Source: Shimia sp039969785
GTDB lineage: Bacteria > Pseudomonadota > Alphaproteobacteria > Rhodobacterales > Rhodobacteraceae
Assembly: GCF_039969785.1 (NCBI RefSeq)
Contig: NZ_JBDVNC010000036.1
Coordinates: forward strand, 1 to 64,000
Reading direction: 5' to 3'
Length of the DNA stretch: 64,000 bases
Position 1 is the first letter of the stretch, and each line of letters opens with the position of its first letter. The notes beneath the pieces are model-generated. The model made no database searches. It was given only the letters and a program-made list of their open reading frames with translations, and was not told the DNA's origin. The position numbers and the translations under genes were made by a program. Below are positions 44,850 through 52,877 of the stretch, in pieces.

Positions 44850-44924
44850 ATGAAACCGCTTGAAGGCATGAAAGTCGTGGGATTGGCGCAAAAGAAAACC
44901 GCGCCAGTGTTATTGAAAGGCTGA
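44850..44924 (+). pseudogene. possible N-terminal remnant of a CaiB/BaiF CoA-transferase
   Basis: With GGGG ten bases upstream, an ATG opens MKPLEGMKVVGLAQ, close to the stereotyped start of family III CoA-transferases (MxPLEGxKVVELA), but the frame ends after 24 codons. In a neighbouring frame, KENRASVIERL could be a piece of a later part of the same family. A deleted glutarate CoA-transferase next to gcdH would make biological sense. The match is short. Confidence 0.35.
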
Positions 44925-44928
44925 TACC

Positions 44929-44955
44929 GGCATCGGAGCTTCACGCCCCGACGCC
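44929..44955 (-). terminator. hairpin behind the orphan binding-protein gene
   Basis: On the minus strand GGCGTCGGGGC (44955-44945) pairs with GCTCCGATGCC (44939-44929) through eleven positions, two of them G-T, over a five-base loop. It starts ten bases after the stop codon. No T-run follows, so it may protect the transcript end or terminate weakly. Confidence 0.4.
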
Positions 44956-44964
44956 CTTAATTCA

Positions 44965-46098
44965 TTACATTTTGCAGTCGCCCGCATAGGCATCTGAATG
45001 ACCTTTCAGACCTGTAGCAATGATCTTGTTTGTGTAAACATCGCCCTCTTTAATAACCTCGCGCACATAGATATCCTGAATTGGGTGATGGTTGGACCCA
45101 AAGGCAAAATCACCGCGAACTGATTCAAACTCAGCTGCCTTCAGCGCCGCCCGGAACGCATCCGCATCGCCAACATCCGCCTTGTCCATGGCTGACATCA
45201 ACAAATTGGCTGTGTCAAAACCCTGACTGGCATAGAGCGACGGCAAGCGCCCGTATTCAGCCTGAAAACTCTCGACAAAGGCGTTATTGGCCGCGTTGTC
45301 GATATCCTTGTTCCACTGACTGGTGTTCTTCACACCCATCGCTGCGCCACCAACGGCCTGCAGAATGCCCTGATCAAAACTGAACGCCGGGCCGACAACC
45401 GGCAGATCGACGCCGCTATCTGCATATTGCTTGAGGAACGAAATCCCCATGCCACCGGGTAGAAAGAAAAATACGCTATCGGCGCCACTGGCCCTGATTT
45501 GTGCAATTTCCGCCGCATAATCGGTCTGTCCCAGTTTGGTATAAACTTCGCCGGCCAGATCACCTTTGAAAAAGCGTTTATACCCGGTCAGCGCGTCTTT
45601 GCCCGCCGGATAATTCGGGGCCAATATAAAGCTGTTTTTGAAACTGGCATCATTGGAATACGCGCCTGCAGCCTCGTGCAAATTGTCATTCTGCCATGCG
45701 ACGTTGAAATAATTCGGATGACAACCCTTGCCCGCCAGCGCCGATGGTCCGGCATTCGGAGACAGATAGAATTTTCCCTGCGCGGTCGTTGCCGGAACCA
45801 CAGCCATGGCCAGGTTTGACCAGATGATCCCGGTCAGAACATCCACTTTTTCGGATTGGATCATCTTGTCCGCCAATTGCACGGCCACATCCGGTTTGCG
45901 CTGATCATCCTCGATGACAACCTCCAGATCGCTGCGCCCGGACTGTTTGACCGCCAGCATAAACCCGTCACGTACATCAATGCCCAGACCGGCACCGCCA
46001 CCCGACAAAGTGGTGATCATGCCGACCTTTACGTCAGCCTGCGCGCCTATGGCCAACCCGGCCATCATCGCCGCAATTGTCAACGTTTTGAAATTCAT
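44965..46098 (-). CDS. ABC transporter substrate-binding protein, branched-chain amino acid type (orphan)
   Basis: 377 residues. A Sec signal peptide (1-21, ending GAQA) is followed by VKVGMITTLSGGGAGLGIDV, the usual opening of LivJ/Peripla_BP_6 proteins, then RDGFMLAVKQSG, EVVIEDDQRKPDVAVQLADK and VDVLTGIIWSNLAMAV. No permease or ATPase genes adjoin, so it must share a membrane complex encoded elsewhere or act as a lone receptor. Between gcdH and a sulfonate operon, its ligand could be a dicarboxylate, an aromatic acid or a sulfonate; this is open. Confidence 0.9.
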   Translation of the reverse strand: MNFKTLTIAAMMAGLAIGAQADVKVGMITTLSGGGAGLGIDVRDGFMLAVKQSGRSDLEVVIEDDQRKPDVAVQLADKMIQSEKVDVLTGIIWSNLAMAVVPATTAQGKFYLSPNAGPSALAGKGCHPNYFNVAWQNDNLHEAAGAYSNDASFKNSFILAPNYPAGKDALTGYKRFFKGDLAGEVYTKLGQTDYAAEIAQIRASGADSVFFFLPGGMGISFLKQYADSGVDLPVVGPAFSFDQGILQAVGGAAMGVKNTSQWNKDIDNAANNAFVESFQAEYGRLPSLYASQGFDTANLLMSAMDKADVGDADAFRAALKAAEFESVRGDFAFGSNHHPIQDIYVREVIKEGDVYTNKIIATGLKGHSDAYAGDCKM

Positions 46099-46292
46099 AT
46101 CGCTCTCCCTGTTTTATGGGTCTAACTGTGGTCAACTCAGCTGCCTAAGGTCAAGCTTTGGGATGCGTGAAAATCATGTGTTTTGCCCGGGACAATTGTT
46201 GCAGCGCACCATGGTCTGCCAATTGCTCGGTACTTTACCAAATATCGACCGTTGTTACCCGCCGCAGCCAGACGAGCCGTAAAACTTCGAAA

Positions 46293-47321
46293 CTATGACA
46301 AATCCGCAGGCGGCCCCAAAGAACCGCGCAAACGCACATCCGCATCCAGCTTTTCCGTTTGTCCGCCGCTTTTCCCTTCGACCATGTCCATAAGAATTCT
46401 GGCCGCCTTTGTGCCCATCTCACGATGTGGCACATGTACAGTTGTCAGAGCTGGCACAACAATTCTGGCCAGTTCGATATCGTCGAATCCCGTAATGGAA
46501 ACGTCACTGGGAACAATCAAACCAAGCTCGCGCGCGCGCTTCATAGCCCCCACCGCCAGAACGTCATTGCCGCAAATCACGGCTGTTGGGGGCGTTGCCA
46601 ATGCCATTAGTTGATCAAAGGCCAGTGCGCCGGTTTCAATCCCGTACGACGTTTCAAAAATCGTTGTGGCCTCAGAATCCATTCCAGCCGCCGCCACAGC
46701 ATCCATTACGCCCAATATCCGCTGCTGCGCGCGATCATTGCCCGTCCTTTTCGCGGACACCACGGCAATACGGCGATGCCCTTTTTCCAGCACGCTTTCG
46801 GTCAACGTCCGCATTGCCGCACGATTATCGAACCCAATCGAATGCAGTTTGGCACCTTCGTTATGGCTCCACGCGACCAGCGCCTGAACGCCTTGCGTCG
46901 CCAAAAACTTATAGATCTCTGGATCACGGCTGTGACCAATCAACAAAAGCCCATCCGCGCCACGTGACACCAGCGTGCGAATTTGCTCCTCTTCGATGTC
47001 CTCGCGATACGACGAACTGGCCACAAGAAGCGTATATCCACTCTGACGCAGTTCTTCCTGAAATGCCTGAATACCCCGCGCGAAAATTGCGTTTTCCATG
47101 GTTGGGATGATGGCGCCAATCGTGTTTGTACGCCTGGACGCCATTGCCCGCGCGCCGAAATTTGGCGAATAACCAAGCTCGTGAACGGCTTGCATCACCC
47201 TGTCACGCGTCGAATCAATCACACGGTCCGGCGAATTCAGACAACGTGAAACCGTCGCTGTCGACACACCTGCGGCCTTGGCAACGTCATTCAGTGTCGG
47301 AATAGCAAGCGGTGCTGACAT
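46293..47321 (-). CDS. LacI-family repressor of the DHPS operon
   Basis: 342 residues. The N-terminal helix-turn-helix TLNDVAKAAGVSTATVSRCL and hinge NFGARAMASRRTNTIGAII are classic LacI; the effector domain includes ADGLLLIGHS, HSIGFDNRAAM, GHRRIAVVSAKRTGNDRAQQ, AVICGNDVLAVGAMKRARE and DVSITGFDDIELARIV (GntR/PurR-like). AGGTGA precedes the ATG. It diverges from the sulfonate operon over a gap with two matching palindromes, so it almost certainly controls that operon. The inducer may be DHPS or sulfolactate. Confidence 0.93.
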   Translation of the reverse strand: MSAPLAIPTLNDVAKAAGVSTATVSRCLNSPDRVIDSTRDRVMQAVHELGYSPNFGARAMASRRTNTIGAIIPTMENAIFARGIQAFQEELRQSGYTLLVASSSYREDIEEEQIRTLVSRGADGLLLIGHSRDPEIYKFLATQGVQALVAWSHNEGAKLHSIGFDNRAAMRTLTESVLEKGHRRIAVVSAKRTGNDRAQQRILGVMDAVAAAGMDSEATTIFETSYGIETGALAFDQLMALATPPTAVICGNDVLAVGAMKRARELGLIVPSDVSITGFDDIELARIVVPALTTVHVPHREMGTKAARILMDMVEGKSGGQTEKLDADVRLRGSLGPPADLS

Positions 47322-47396
47322 AGTTTCACCTATTCTCAGTGGGGCTATAGCCTAAAATTTGTAACTTAAGTGGATTATGCAATCACTTGCCTCAAA

Positions 47397-47412
47397 ATGT
47401 AAACGCTTGCAT
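47397..47412. promoter_or_regulatory. LacI-type operator, imperfect copy
   Basis: ATGTAAACGCTTGCAT resembles the neighbouring perfect palindrome (13 of 16 positions agree) and has the central CG expected for LacI-family sites. Its centre is 23 bp from that of the second site, about two turns of DNA, so two dimers could bind on one face. Confidence 0.75.
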
Positions 47413-47419
47413 TATCCAT

Positions 47420-47435
47420 ATGTAAGCGCTTACAT
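47420..47435. promoter_or_regulatory. LacI-type operator, perfect 16-bp palindrome
   Basis: ATGTAAGCGCTTACAT is fully self-complementary and matches the family consensus with central GCGC. It lies 103 bp before the first gene of the sulfonate operon and 99 bp from the divergent repressor start, so it can control both directions. Confidence 0.85.
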
Positions 47436-47537
47436 GGCCAGCAAACCACTCCTGACGAGGGAGACCGATCAAATGTCTATGTGCCAGCGATTTCCACAAC
47501 TTTGTTGCCAGACATCTACAAATAGGACCAATCCAAG

Positions 47538-48845
47538 ATGGCTCGAGAATACCTAAAAAAGGCCTCCCTGACCTCAAAATCAGACGCATCAGATGTGCAT
47601 GACACGGTGGTAAAAATTCTGTCGGATATCGAGGCTGGAGGCGATGAAGCCGCGCTGGAATATGCCGCGAAGTTCGATCAATACGACGGCAATATCGTGC
47701 TGACCCCGGAAGAAATCGCAGCGGCTTGTGCCCTGGTCCCCGAAAAGCTCAAACAAGATATTCTGTTCGCCCATGACAACGTCAAACGCTTTGCCGAAAT
47801 GCAGAAATCGACTGTTGCGGATGTAGAATATGAGGTCGTGCCTGGCCTGATAGCAGGGCAAAAGGCGATCCCCGTGGATGCGGCGGGCTGTTATGCGCCC
47901 GGTGGACGCTACAGCCATGTTGCCAGCGCGATAATGACCGTGACCACCGCCAAGGTTGCAGGTTGCAAACACATCGCCGCCTGTTCGCCGCCGCGCCCGG
48001 GCGTCGGCATCGCCCCGGCCATTGTCTATGCCGCGCATATTTGCGGCGCAGACAAGATCATCGCCATGGGTGGTGTTCAGGGCGTTGCCGCCATGACGTT
48101 TGGATTGTTCGGCCTGCCCAAGGCCAACATTCTGGTGGGTCCTGGCAATCAGTTTGTCGCCGAAGCCAAACGCATTTTGTTTGGCCGTGTCGGTATCGAC
48201 ATGATCGCTGGCCCAACCGACAGCCTGATCCTTGCTGACGAAACCGCTGATGCGCATATCGTGGCAACCGACCTCGTCAGTCAGGCGGAACATGGCTACA
48301 ACTCACCTGTCTGGCTGGTAACAGACAATCGAAAACTCGCCAATGAAGTCATCGACATAGTGCCGGATCTTATCGCGGATCTGCCCGAGATTAACCGCGA
48401 AAATGCTGCGGCGGCATGGCGCGATTATGCTGAGGTTATTCTCTGTGCCGATCGCGAAGAAATGGCGGCGACCTCTGACGATTATGCCCCGGAGCACCTG
48501 ACTGTGCAGGCCAAAGACCTTGAATGGTGGCTTGACCGCCTGACCTGCTATGGCTCGTTGTTTCTGGGCGAGGAAACCACGGTCTCATATGGGGACAAGG
48601 CTGCAGGCACCAACCATGTTCTGCCCACCTCAGGGGCCGCGAATTATACCGGTGGCCTTTCGGTTCACAAATACATGAAAATCGTCACTTGGCAGCGTGC
48701 CACGCGCGAAGGTTCCAAACCCGTTGCCGAGGCCACGGCGCGTATTGCCCGGCTCGAAGGTATGGAAGGACACGCGCGTGCCGCCGATGTGCGTCTGGCC
48801 AAATACTTCCCCGATGAACAGTTTGATCTGACCGCAAATGGTTGA
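47538..48845 (+). CDS. hpsN: sulfopropanediol 3-dehydrogenase (histidinol dehydrogenase family)
   Basis: 435 residues of the HisD fold: VPGLIAGQKAIPVDAAGCYA, GGRYSHVASAIMTVTTAKVA, NILVGPGNQFVAEAKR, DMIAGPTDSLILADE, DLVSQAEHGYNSPVWLVT, YAPEHLTVQAKD and TNHVLPTSGAANYTGGLSVH. HisD family members outside his operons include HpsN, which oxidises (R)-DHPS to (R)-sulfolactate with NAD in two steps. The next genes (SDR, zinc dehydrogenase, sulfopyruvate decarboxylase) make HpsN the best reading; a true HisD is unlikely as no other his genes are near. First gene of a six-gene overlapping operon. Confidence 0.88.
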   Translation: MAREYLKKASLTSKSDASDVHDTVVKILSDIEAGGDEAALEYAAKFDQYDGNIVLTPEEIAAACALVPEKLKQDILFAHDNVKRFAEMQKSTVADVEYEVVPGLIAGQKAIPVDAAGCYAPGGRYSHVASAIMTVTTAKVAGCKHIAACSPPRPGVGIAPAIVYAAHICGADKIIAMGGVQGVAAMTFGLFGLPKANILVGPGNQFVAEAKRILFGRVGIDMIAGPTDSLILADETADAHIVATDLVSQAEHGYNSPVWLVTDNRKLANEVIDIVPDLIADLPEINRENAAAAWRDYAEVILCADREEMAATSDDYAPEHLTVQAKDLEWWLDRLTCYGSLFLGEETTVSYGDKAAGTNHVLPTSGAANYTGGLSVHKYMKIVTWQRATREGSKPVAEATARIARLEGMEGHARAADVRLAKYFPDEQFDLTANG

Positions 48846-49599
48846 TCCGCGTACCCTGTTTGACCTCTCAGGTCGGGTCGCTTGCGTGACTGGCGCCAGC
48901 TCCGGGCTGGGACAGCAAGCCGCCACTGCATTGGCCGCTGCAGGCGCAAATGTTGTCGGTGTGGCACGCCGACAGGACGCGCTGACCCAATGGCAGACAG
49001 AAATCGGACCCGCCGCCGCTGTGGTTGTTGCCGATGTGGCAGACCGCGCCTTTGTTGATGACCTAAGAAACGCCATATCTGCACCGTTTGGAGCACCGGA
49101 CATCATCGTGCACGCCGCCGGGATCAACACCCGCCAAGCCGCCGACGACGTAACGTCAGAAGGCTGGGACACGACGCTTGCGCTCAATCTGTCGGCGCCT
49201 TTCTTTCTCAGTCAGGCGCTTGTACCTGCGATGAAATCCAAAGGCTGGGGGCGGATCATCAACTTTGCTTCCCTGCAATCCAGCCGCGCCTTTCCCGGTG
49301 GGATCGCCTATGGCGCGTCAAAAGCCGGGATTGCCCAGCTGACCCGCGCCATGGCCGAGGCATGGTCGCCTCACGGTATTACGGCCAATGCCATTGGCCC
49401 GGGATTCTTTCCGACAGTTCTGACGGCCAAGGTCTTTTCGGATGCAAAACGCGCCGCGTCTAACGCGGAACAAACCTGCATTGGTCGCAACGGGCAGCTG
49501 GAAGACATCGACGGGCCACTGATTTTCCTGTGCTCTGACGCATCAGCATACGTAACCGGCCAGACACTTATGGTCGACGGAGGGTTTACCGCCAAATGA
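48838..49599 (+). CDS. short-chain dehydrogenase of the DHPS operon (HpsO/HpsP role)
   Basis: 253 residues. VACVTGASSGLGQQAATALA (nucleotide motif), VVVADVADRAFVDD, IIVHAAGINTRQAA (NAG-type motif), INFASLQSSRAFPGGIAYGA with SKAGIAQLTRAM (Ser, Tyr-x3-Lys) and GQTLMVDGGFTAK are classical. It starts eight bases inside the hpsN end. In known DHPS operons two dehydrogenases act at C2 to interconvert DHPS enantiomers through a keto form so that HpsN can use both; this one and the next gene are the candidates. Confidence 0.88.
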   Translation: MVDPRTLFDLSGRVACVTGASSGLGQQAATALAAAGANVVGVARRQDALTQWQTEIGPAAAVVVADVADRAFVDDLRNAISAPFGAPDIIVHAAGINTRQAADDVTSEGWDTTLALNLSAPFFLSQALVPAMKSKGWGRIINFASLQSSRAFPGGIAYGASKAGIAQLTRAMAEAWSPHGITANAIGPGFFPTVLTAKVFSDAKRAASNAEQTCIGRNGQLEDIDGPLIFLCSDASAYVTGQTLMVDGGFTAK

Positions 49600-50576
49600 A
49601 AGCGCTTGTTTATGAAGGTGTCGAAACGCTGACGTTTCGCGATGTGCCCGACCCGACACCGGGCCCGGATGAACAGCTTATTCGCATCAGCGCCGTTGGA
49701 ATTTGCGGGTCTGACATGCATGCCTATCTGGGGCATGATGACCGCCGCCCTGCCCCGTTGATACTGGGTCACGAAGCGGCAGGGGTCATCGTTGGCGGCG
49801 CGCGCGATGGCGAACGTGTCACCATTAATCCGTTGGTGACCTGCGGTTCATGCTATGCCTGCGAAAACGGGCGCGAAAACCTCTGCCCGACACGTCAGAT
49901 CATCTCTATGCCGCCCCGCGAAGGCGCGTTTGCCCAATATGTCGCCATGCCGCCGCAAAATCTGGTGACTGTGCCGGACCATGTGGCGCTGAAAAAGGCA
50001 GCGCTGGCCGAGCCGCTGGCCGTTGGTTGGCACGCGGTCAAACTGGCGCTTGAGGCGTTACATCCGGCAATGGACCAGAGCGCCTTGGTTCTTGGCGGCG
50101 GTGCAATTGGCCTTGCTGCAGCCCTTGCGTTGCGCGCCATGGGAGTCGAGGACATTACAATCGTCGAACCCAATGATGCGCGCCGCGCCTTTCTGAACGA
50201 CATATGCCTTCAAAAAGCCGCTCAATCGGCAACCGGCCAATATTCTATTGTCATTGATGCGGTTGGCTACGCCGCAACCCGCACGACCGCGTCTCAGCTG
50301 GCCTGCCCCGGCGGCGTCATGGCACATATAGGTCTGGGCGAAGACATGGGTGGACTCGATATCCGCCGCATGACGCTTCAGGAGATCACCTTTATTGGAA
50401 CCTACGTTTATACCGCTCAGGATTTCCGCAACACGGCACAAGCCATTTTTGACGGCAGCCTTGGCGATCTGGACTGGATCGAAACCCGTGCTTTGAAAGA
50501 TGGGGCCGCTGCCTTTGCCGCCCTGCGGTCGGGCCAAATCGCAGCCCCAAAAATTATCCTCGATCCCTGGGCCTGA
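49596..50576 (+). CDS. zinc-dependent alcohol dehydrogenase of the DHPS operon (HpsO/HpsP role)
   Basis: 326 residues of the medium-chain family: catalytic zinc ligands in GICGSDMHAYLGHD and ILGHEAAGVI, structural zinc cysteines in CGSCYACENGRENLC (C-x2-C-x2-C-x7-C), and the coenzyme motif ALVLGGGAIGLAAALALRAM. The ATG overlaps the preceding stop (ATGA). Together with the SDR it probably forms the C2-dehydrogenase pair that racemises DHPS. Which of the two corresponds to HpsO or HpsP was not resolved. Confidence 0.88.
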   Translation: MKALVYEGVETLTFRDVPDPTPGPDEQLIRISAVGICGSDMHAYLGHDDRRPAPLILGHEAAGVIVGGARDGERVTINPLVTCGSCYACENGRENLCPTRQIISMPPREGAFAQYVAMPPQNLVTVPDHVALKKAALAEPLAVGWHAVKLALEALHPAMDQSALVLGGGAIGLAAALALRAMGVEDITIVEPNDARRAFLNDICLQKAAQSATGQYSIVIDAVGYAATRTTASQLACPGGVMAHIGLGEDMGGLDIRRMTLQEITFIGTYVYTAQDFRNTAQAIFDGSLGDLDWIETRALKDGAAAFAALRSGQIAAPKIILDPWA

Positions 50577-50679
50577 CACATCATCAACCGCCGGCCAGGT
50601 TGCCCGCGCCTGTTCCAGGAGTTCAACACTAATCCCTTACCCAAATTCCTCAAGACACGATAAGGACCCACCTGAACCA

Positions 50680-51186
50680 ATGAATATTTCCAAAAAGATC
50701 ACGGATGATCTGGTCGCAAATGACATTTCCTTTGTCACGACCGTCCCGTGCAAACAGCTCGCCGGTGTGATCGACGACCTCGAACAGCGTGACGACATTT
50801 TTCACATTCCGTCCAACAAAGAAGACGAAGGCATGGGCCTGTGTGCAGGTGCCTGGATGGGCGGCAAACGCCCCGCCATCATCATGCAGAACACCGCAAT
50901 TGGCGTGACAATCAACACGCTGGCCACGCTGATCCAGTATTACCGCATGCCCTTGCCCATGCTGATCAGCTATCGCGGAGAGCTGCGCGAACCTGTTGCC
51001 TGTCAGGTCGAAATGGCGGTGCACACCAAAGCGCTGTTGGCACAGCTGAACATCCCAACCTACCACTTCCATAACCAGTCAGACGTCGAAGAACTCGACG
51101 CGATCCTGAAATACACTTTTATGTGCAATAAACCGGTCGCCATTCTGACCGATGCCAGTTTCTGGGGAGGCTACGGCGACCAATGA
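50680..51186 (+). CDS. comD: sulfopyruvate decarboxylase subunit alpha
   Basis: 168 residues covering only the N-terminal (Pyr) half of a thiamine-diphosphate decarboxylase: ITDDLVANDISFVTTVPCKQ, IPSNKEDEGMGLCAGAWMGG, with the Glu that activates ThDP (KEDEG), and PAIIMQNTAIGVTINTLATL, then MPLPMLISYRGEL. Split alpha and beta chains of this length are the ComD and ComE form of sulfopyruvate decarboxylase. About 100 bp of gap without features precedes the gene. It is followed at once by the beta gene (ATGA). Confidence 0.9.
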   Translation: MNISKKITDDLVANDISFVTTVPCKQLAGVIDDLEQRDDIFHIPSNKEDEGMGLCAGAWMGGKRPAIIMQNTAIGVTINTLATLIQYYRMPLPMLISYRGELREPVACQVEMAVHTKALLAQLNIPTYHFHNQSDVEELDAILKYTFMCNKPVAILTDASFWGGYGDQ

Positions 51187-51737
51187 TCCGTTCTGAAATT
51201 CTCAAAGAGATAGCCCCGATCCTGCGCGACAATCTTGTGGTCTGTAACATCGGTATTCCCAGTCAGGAACTGCACGCCATCGATGACCAACCCAACAACT
51301 TTTACATGTTGGGAACGATGGGTCTTGCCTCATCTATCGGACTGGGACTTGCGCTGAGCCAACCTAAGCCGGTGATCGTTATTGATGGCGACGGGTCCGT
51401 TCTGACCAATTTGGGCACACTGCCGACAATCGCCAACAACGTTGCCAACAACTATATCCTGCTGATCGTTGATAATGGCTCTTATGGGTCCACTGGTGAT
51501 CAACCGACCTATGCAGGCATGAAGACCTCGCTTGCCGACGTGGCATCGGCGTGTGGTTGTGAAAACGTGGTTGAATGCAAAGCCGAAGACACCGGGCGCG
51601 CAGTTCAGGATGCGTTAGAGGGTGGCAAGATGACCATCATCGTCAGCAAATGTGAGAGCGGAAATGCCAAGATGCCCGTTATCACTATGGATCCGGTGGT
51701 CATCCGTGATCGGTTTATGAAAGCGGTTCAGGCCTGA
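51183..51737 (+). CDS. comE: sulfopyruvate decarboxylase subunit beta
   Basis: 184 residues equal to the C-terminal (PP) half of the enzyme: FYMLGTMGLASSIGLGLALS, VIVIDGDGSVLTNLGTLPTI (the GDG ThDP/Mg motif) and ILLIVDNGSYGSTGDQPTY (the N of GDG-Nx). With the alpha chain it converts sulfopyruvate to sulfoacetaldehyde and CO2. Acetolactate synthase or phosphonopyruvate decarboxylase are excluded by chain split and context. The next step, sulfoacetaldehyde acetyltransferase (Xsc), is not encoded in the window. Confidence 0.9.
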   Translation: MIRSEILKEIAPILRDNLVVCNIGIPSQELHAIDDQPNNFYMLGTMGLASSIGLGLALSQPKPVIVIDGDGSVLTNLGTLPTIANNVANNYILLIVDNGSYGSTGDQPTYAGMKTSLADVASACGCENVVECKAEDTGRAVQDALEGGKMTIIVSKCESGNAKMPVITMDPVVIRDRFMKAVQA

Positions 51738-51740
51738 TCC

Positions 51741-52877
51741 ATGACACGCGCCGCGCATATTCATTCCAGCGAAGATGCGCGGCGTCTCGCACGACGCCGC
51801 CTGCCATGGATGGTGTTTGACTATATTGATGGCACCGCAGGCGCGGGTTCCGGCGCATCCCGGGGCCGCGCCGCCCTGGATGCTCTCTGCCTGCGTCCCC
51901 GCATCTTACGGGACGTGGCAGACCGGTCGCTAACTAGCACAGTTTTTGGCGCCCCCGCGCAAAGACCGTTTGGGATCGCACCCATGGGCATGTGCAATCT
52001 TTCCGGGCCGGGCGCAGATTTGATGCTGGCCCGGCTTGCAGCCCGCCACAAAGTTCCCCTTGGCGTTTCAACCGTTGCCTCGACCCCGATGGAACACCTG
52101 ATAGAAACCGCCGAAGGCCACGCATGGTTCCAGCTTTATTTCAGCGGCGACGGAACAGGCACGTTCAAGCTGGTCGACCGCGCCCAACAGGCTGGCTATG
52201 AAACTCTGGTTCTGACGGTAGATGTACCCGAAGTTGGCCGTCGTCCAAGAGAACTGCGTCACGGGTTCACCATGCCGTTCCGCATTGGTCCGCGCCAGTT
52301 TCTCGACTTTGCCCTGCACCCACAATGGTCGCTGAAGACACTTGCTTCCGGGCGCCCGCAAATGGCCAATTTTCTGGCAGACGGGTTTTCCTTTGATCGC
52401 ACCGAAAGCCGCGCCAAGGCAAATTGGGATACGCTAAAACGTCTGCGCGATAAATGGCCGGGTAAGCTGGTCGTCAAGGGTGTTCTGGATGCTCAGGATG
52501 CCACGCAACTGCAAAACTATGGCGTGGATGCCATTCAGGTCTCAAGCCACGGCGCCCGTCAGCTCGAAGGCGCGCCCGCGCCCATCGATGCCCTGCGCAG
52601 TATTCGCGAAGCGGTATCCCCCGACATGCCGCTTTTCTTTGACAGCGGGGTACGCTCTGGCGAAGACGTGCTCAAGGCGCTGGGCACCGGAGCGCAATTC
52701 GTGTTTCTGGGCCGCATCCTGCAATTTGCCATCGCCGCAGGAGGCGAAGAAGGTCTTAACCGCCTTTGGGACGTCATCAGTCAGGAACTAAGTATCGCCA
52801 TGGCACAGGTAGGTTTGACTGACTTGAACGGCGATACAAGTACTGCTCTGTCCACCCCGCCACAATCTTCAAACTGA
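51741..52877 (+). CDS. FMN-dependent alpha-hydroxyacid dehydrogenase, candidate sulfolactate dehydrogenase
   Basis: 378 residues of the lactate dehydrogenase (LldD)/glycolate oxidase family: WMVFDYIDGTAGAGSG, FGIAPMGMCNLSGPGADLML, PLGVSTVASTPME, WFQLYFSG, VLTVDVPEVGRRPRELRHGF, LVVKGVLDAQDA, and VSSHGARQLEGAPAPIDAL with the catalytic His270 and Arg273, then FFDSGVRSGEDVLKALGTGA. The usual VSNHGGRQLD reads VSSHGARQLEG here, a change beside the active site that may reflect a sulfonated substrate. It starts three bases after comE. Oxidising sulfolactate to sulfopyruvate would complete the pathway. Confidence 0.88.
   Translation: MTRAAHIHSSEDARRLARRRLPWMVFDYIDGTAGAGSGASRGRAALDALCLRPRILRDVADRSLTSTVFGAPAQRPFGIAPMGMCNLSGPGADLMLARLAARHKVPLGVSTVASTPMEHLIETAEGHAWFQLYFSGDGTGTFKLVDRAQQAGYETLVLTVDVPEVGRRPRELRHGFTMPFRIGPRQFLDFALHPQWSLKTLASGRPQMANFLADGFSFDRTESRAKANWDTLKRLRDKWPGKLVVKGVLDAQDATQLQNYGVDAIQVSSHGARQLEGAPAPIDALRSIREAVSPDMPLFFDSGVRSGEDVLKALGTGAQFVFLGRILQFAIAAGGEEGLNRLWDVISQELSIAMAQVGLTDLNGDTSTALSTPPQSSN

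Noticed and set aside
47538..48845. Histidinol dehydrogenase of histidine biosynthesis
   Set aside because: No other his genes nearby, and the operon mates are sulfonate enzymes; the HpsN reading explains the context better.
50680..51737. Acetolactate synthase or phosphonopyruvate decarboxylase
   Set aside because: The enzyme is split into two chains of 168 and 184 residues, the ComD and ComE arrangement, and sits with DHPS genes.
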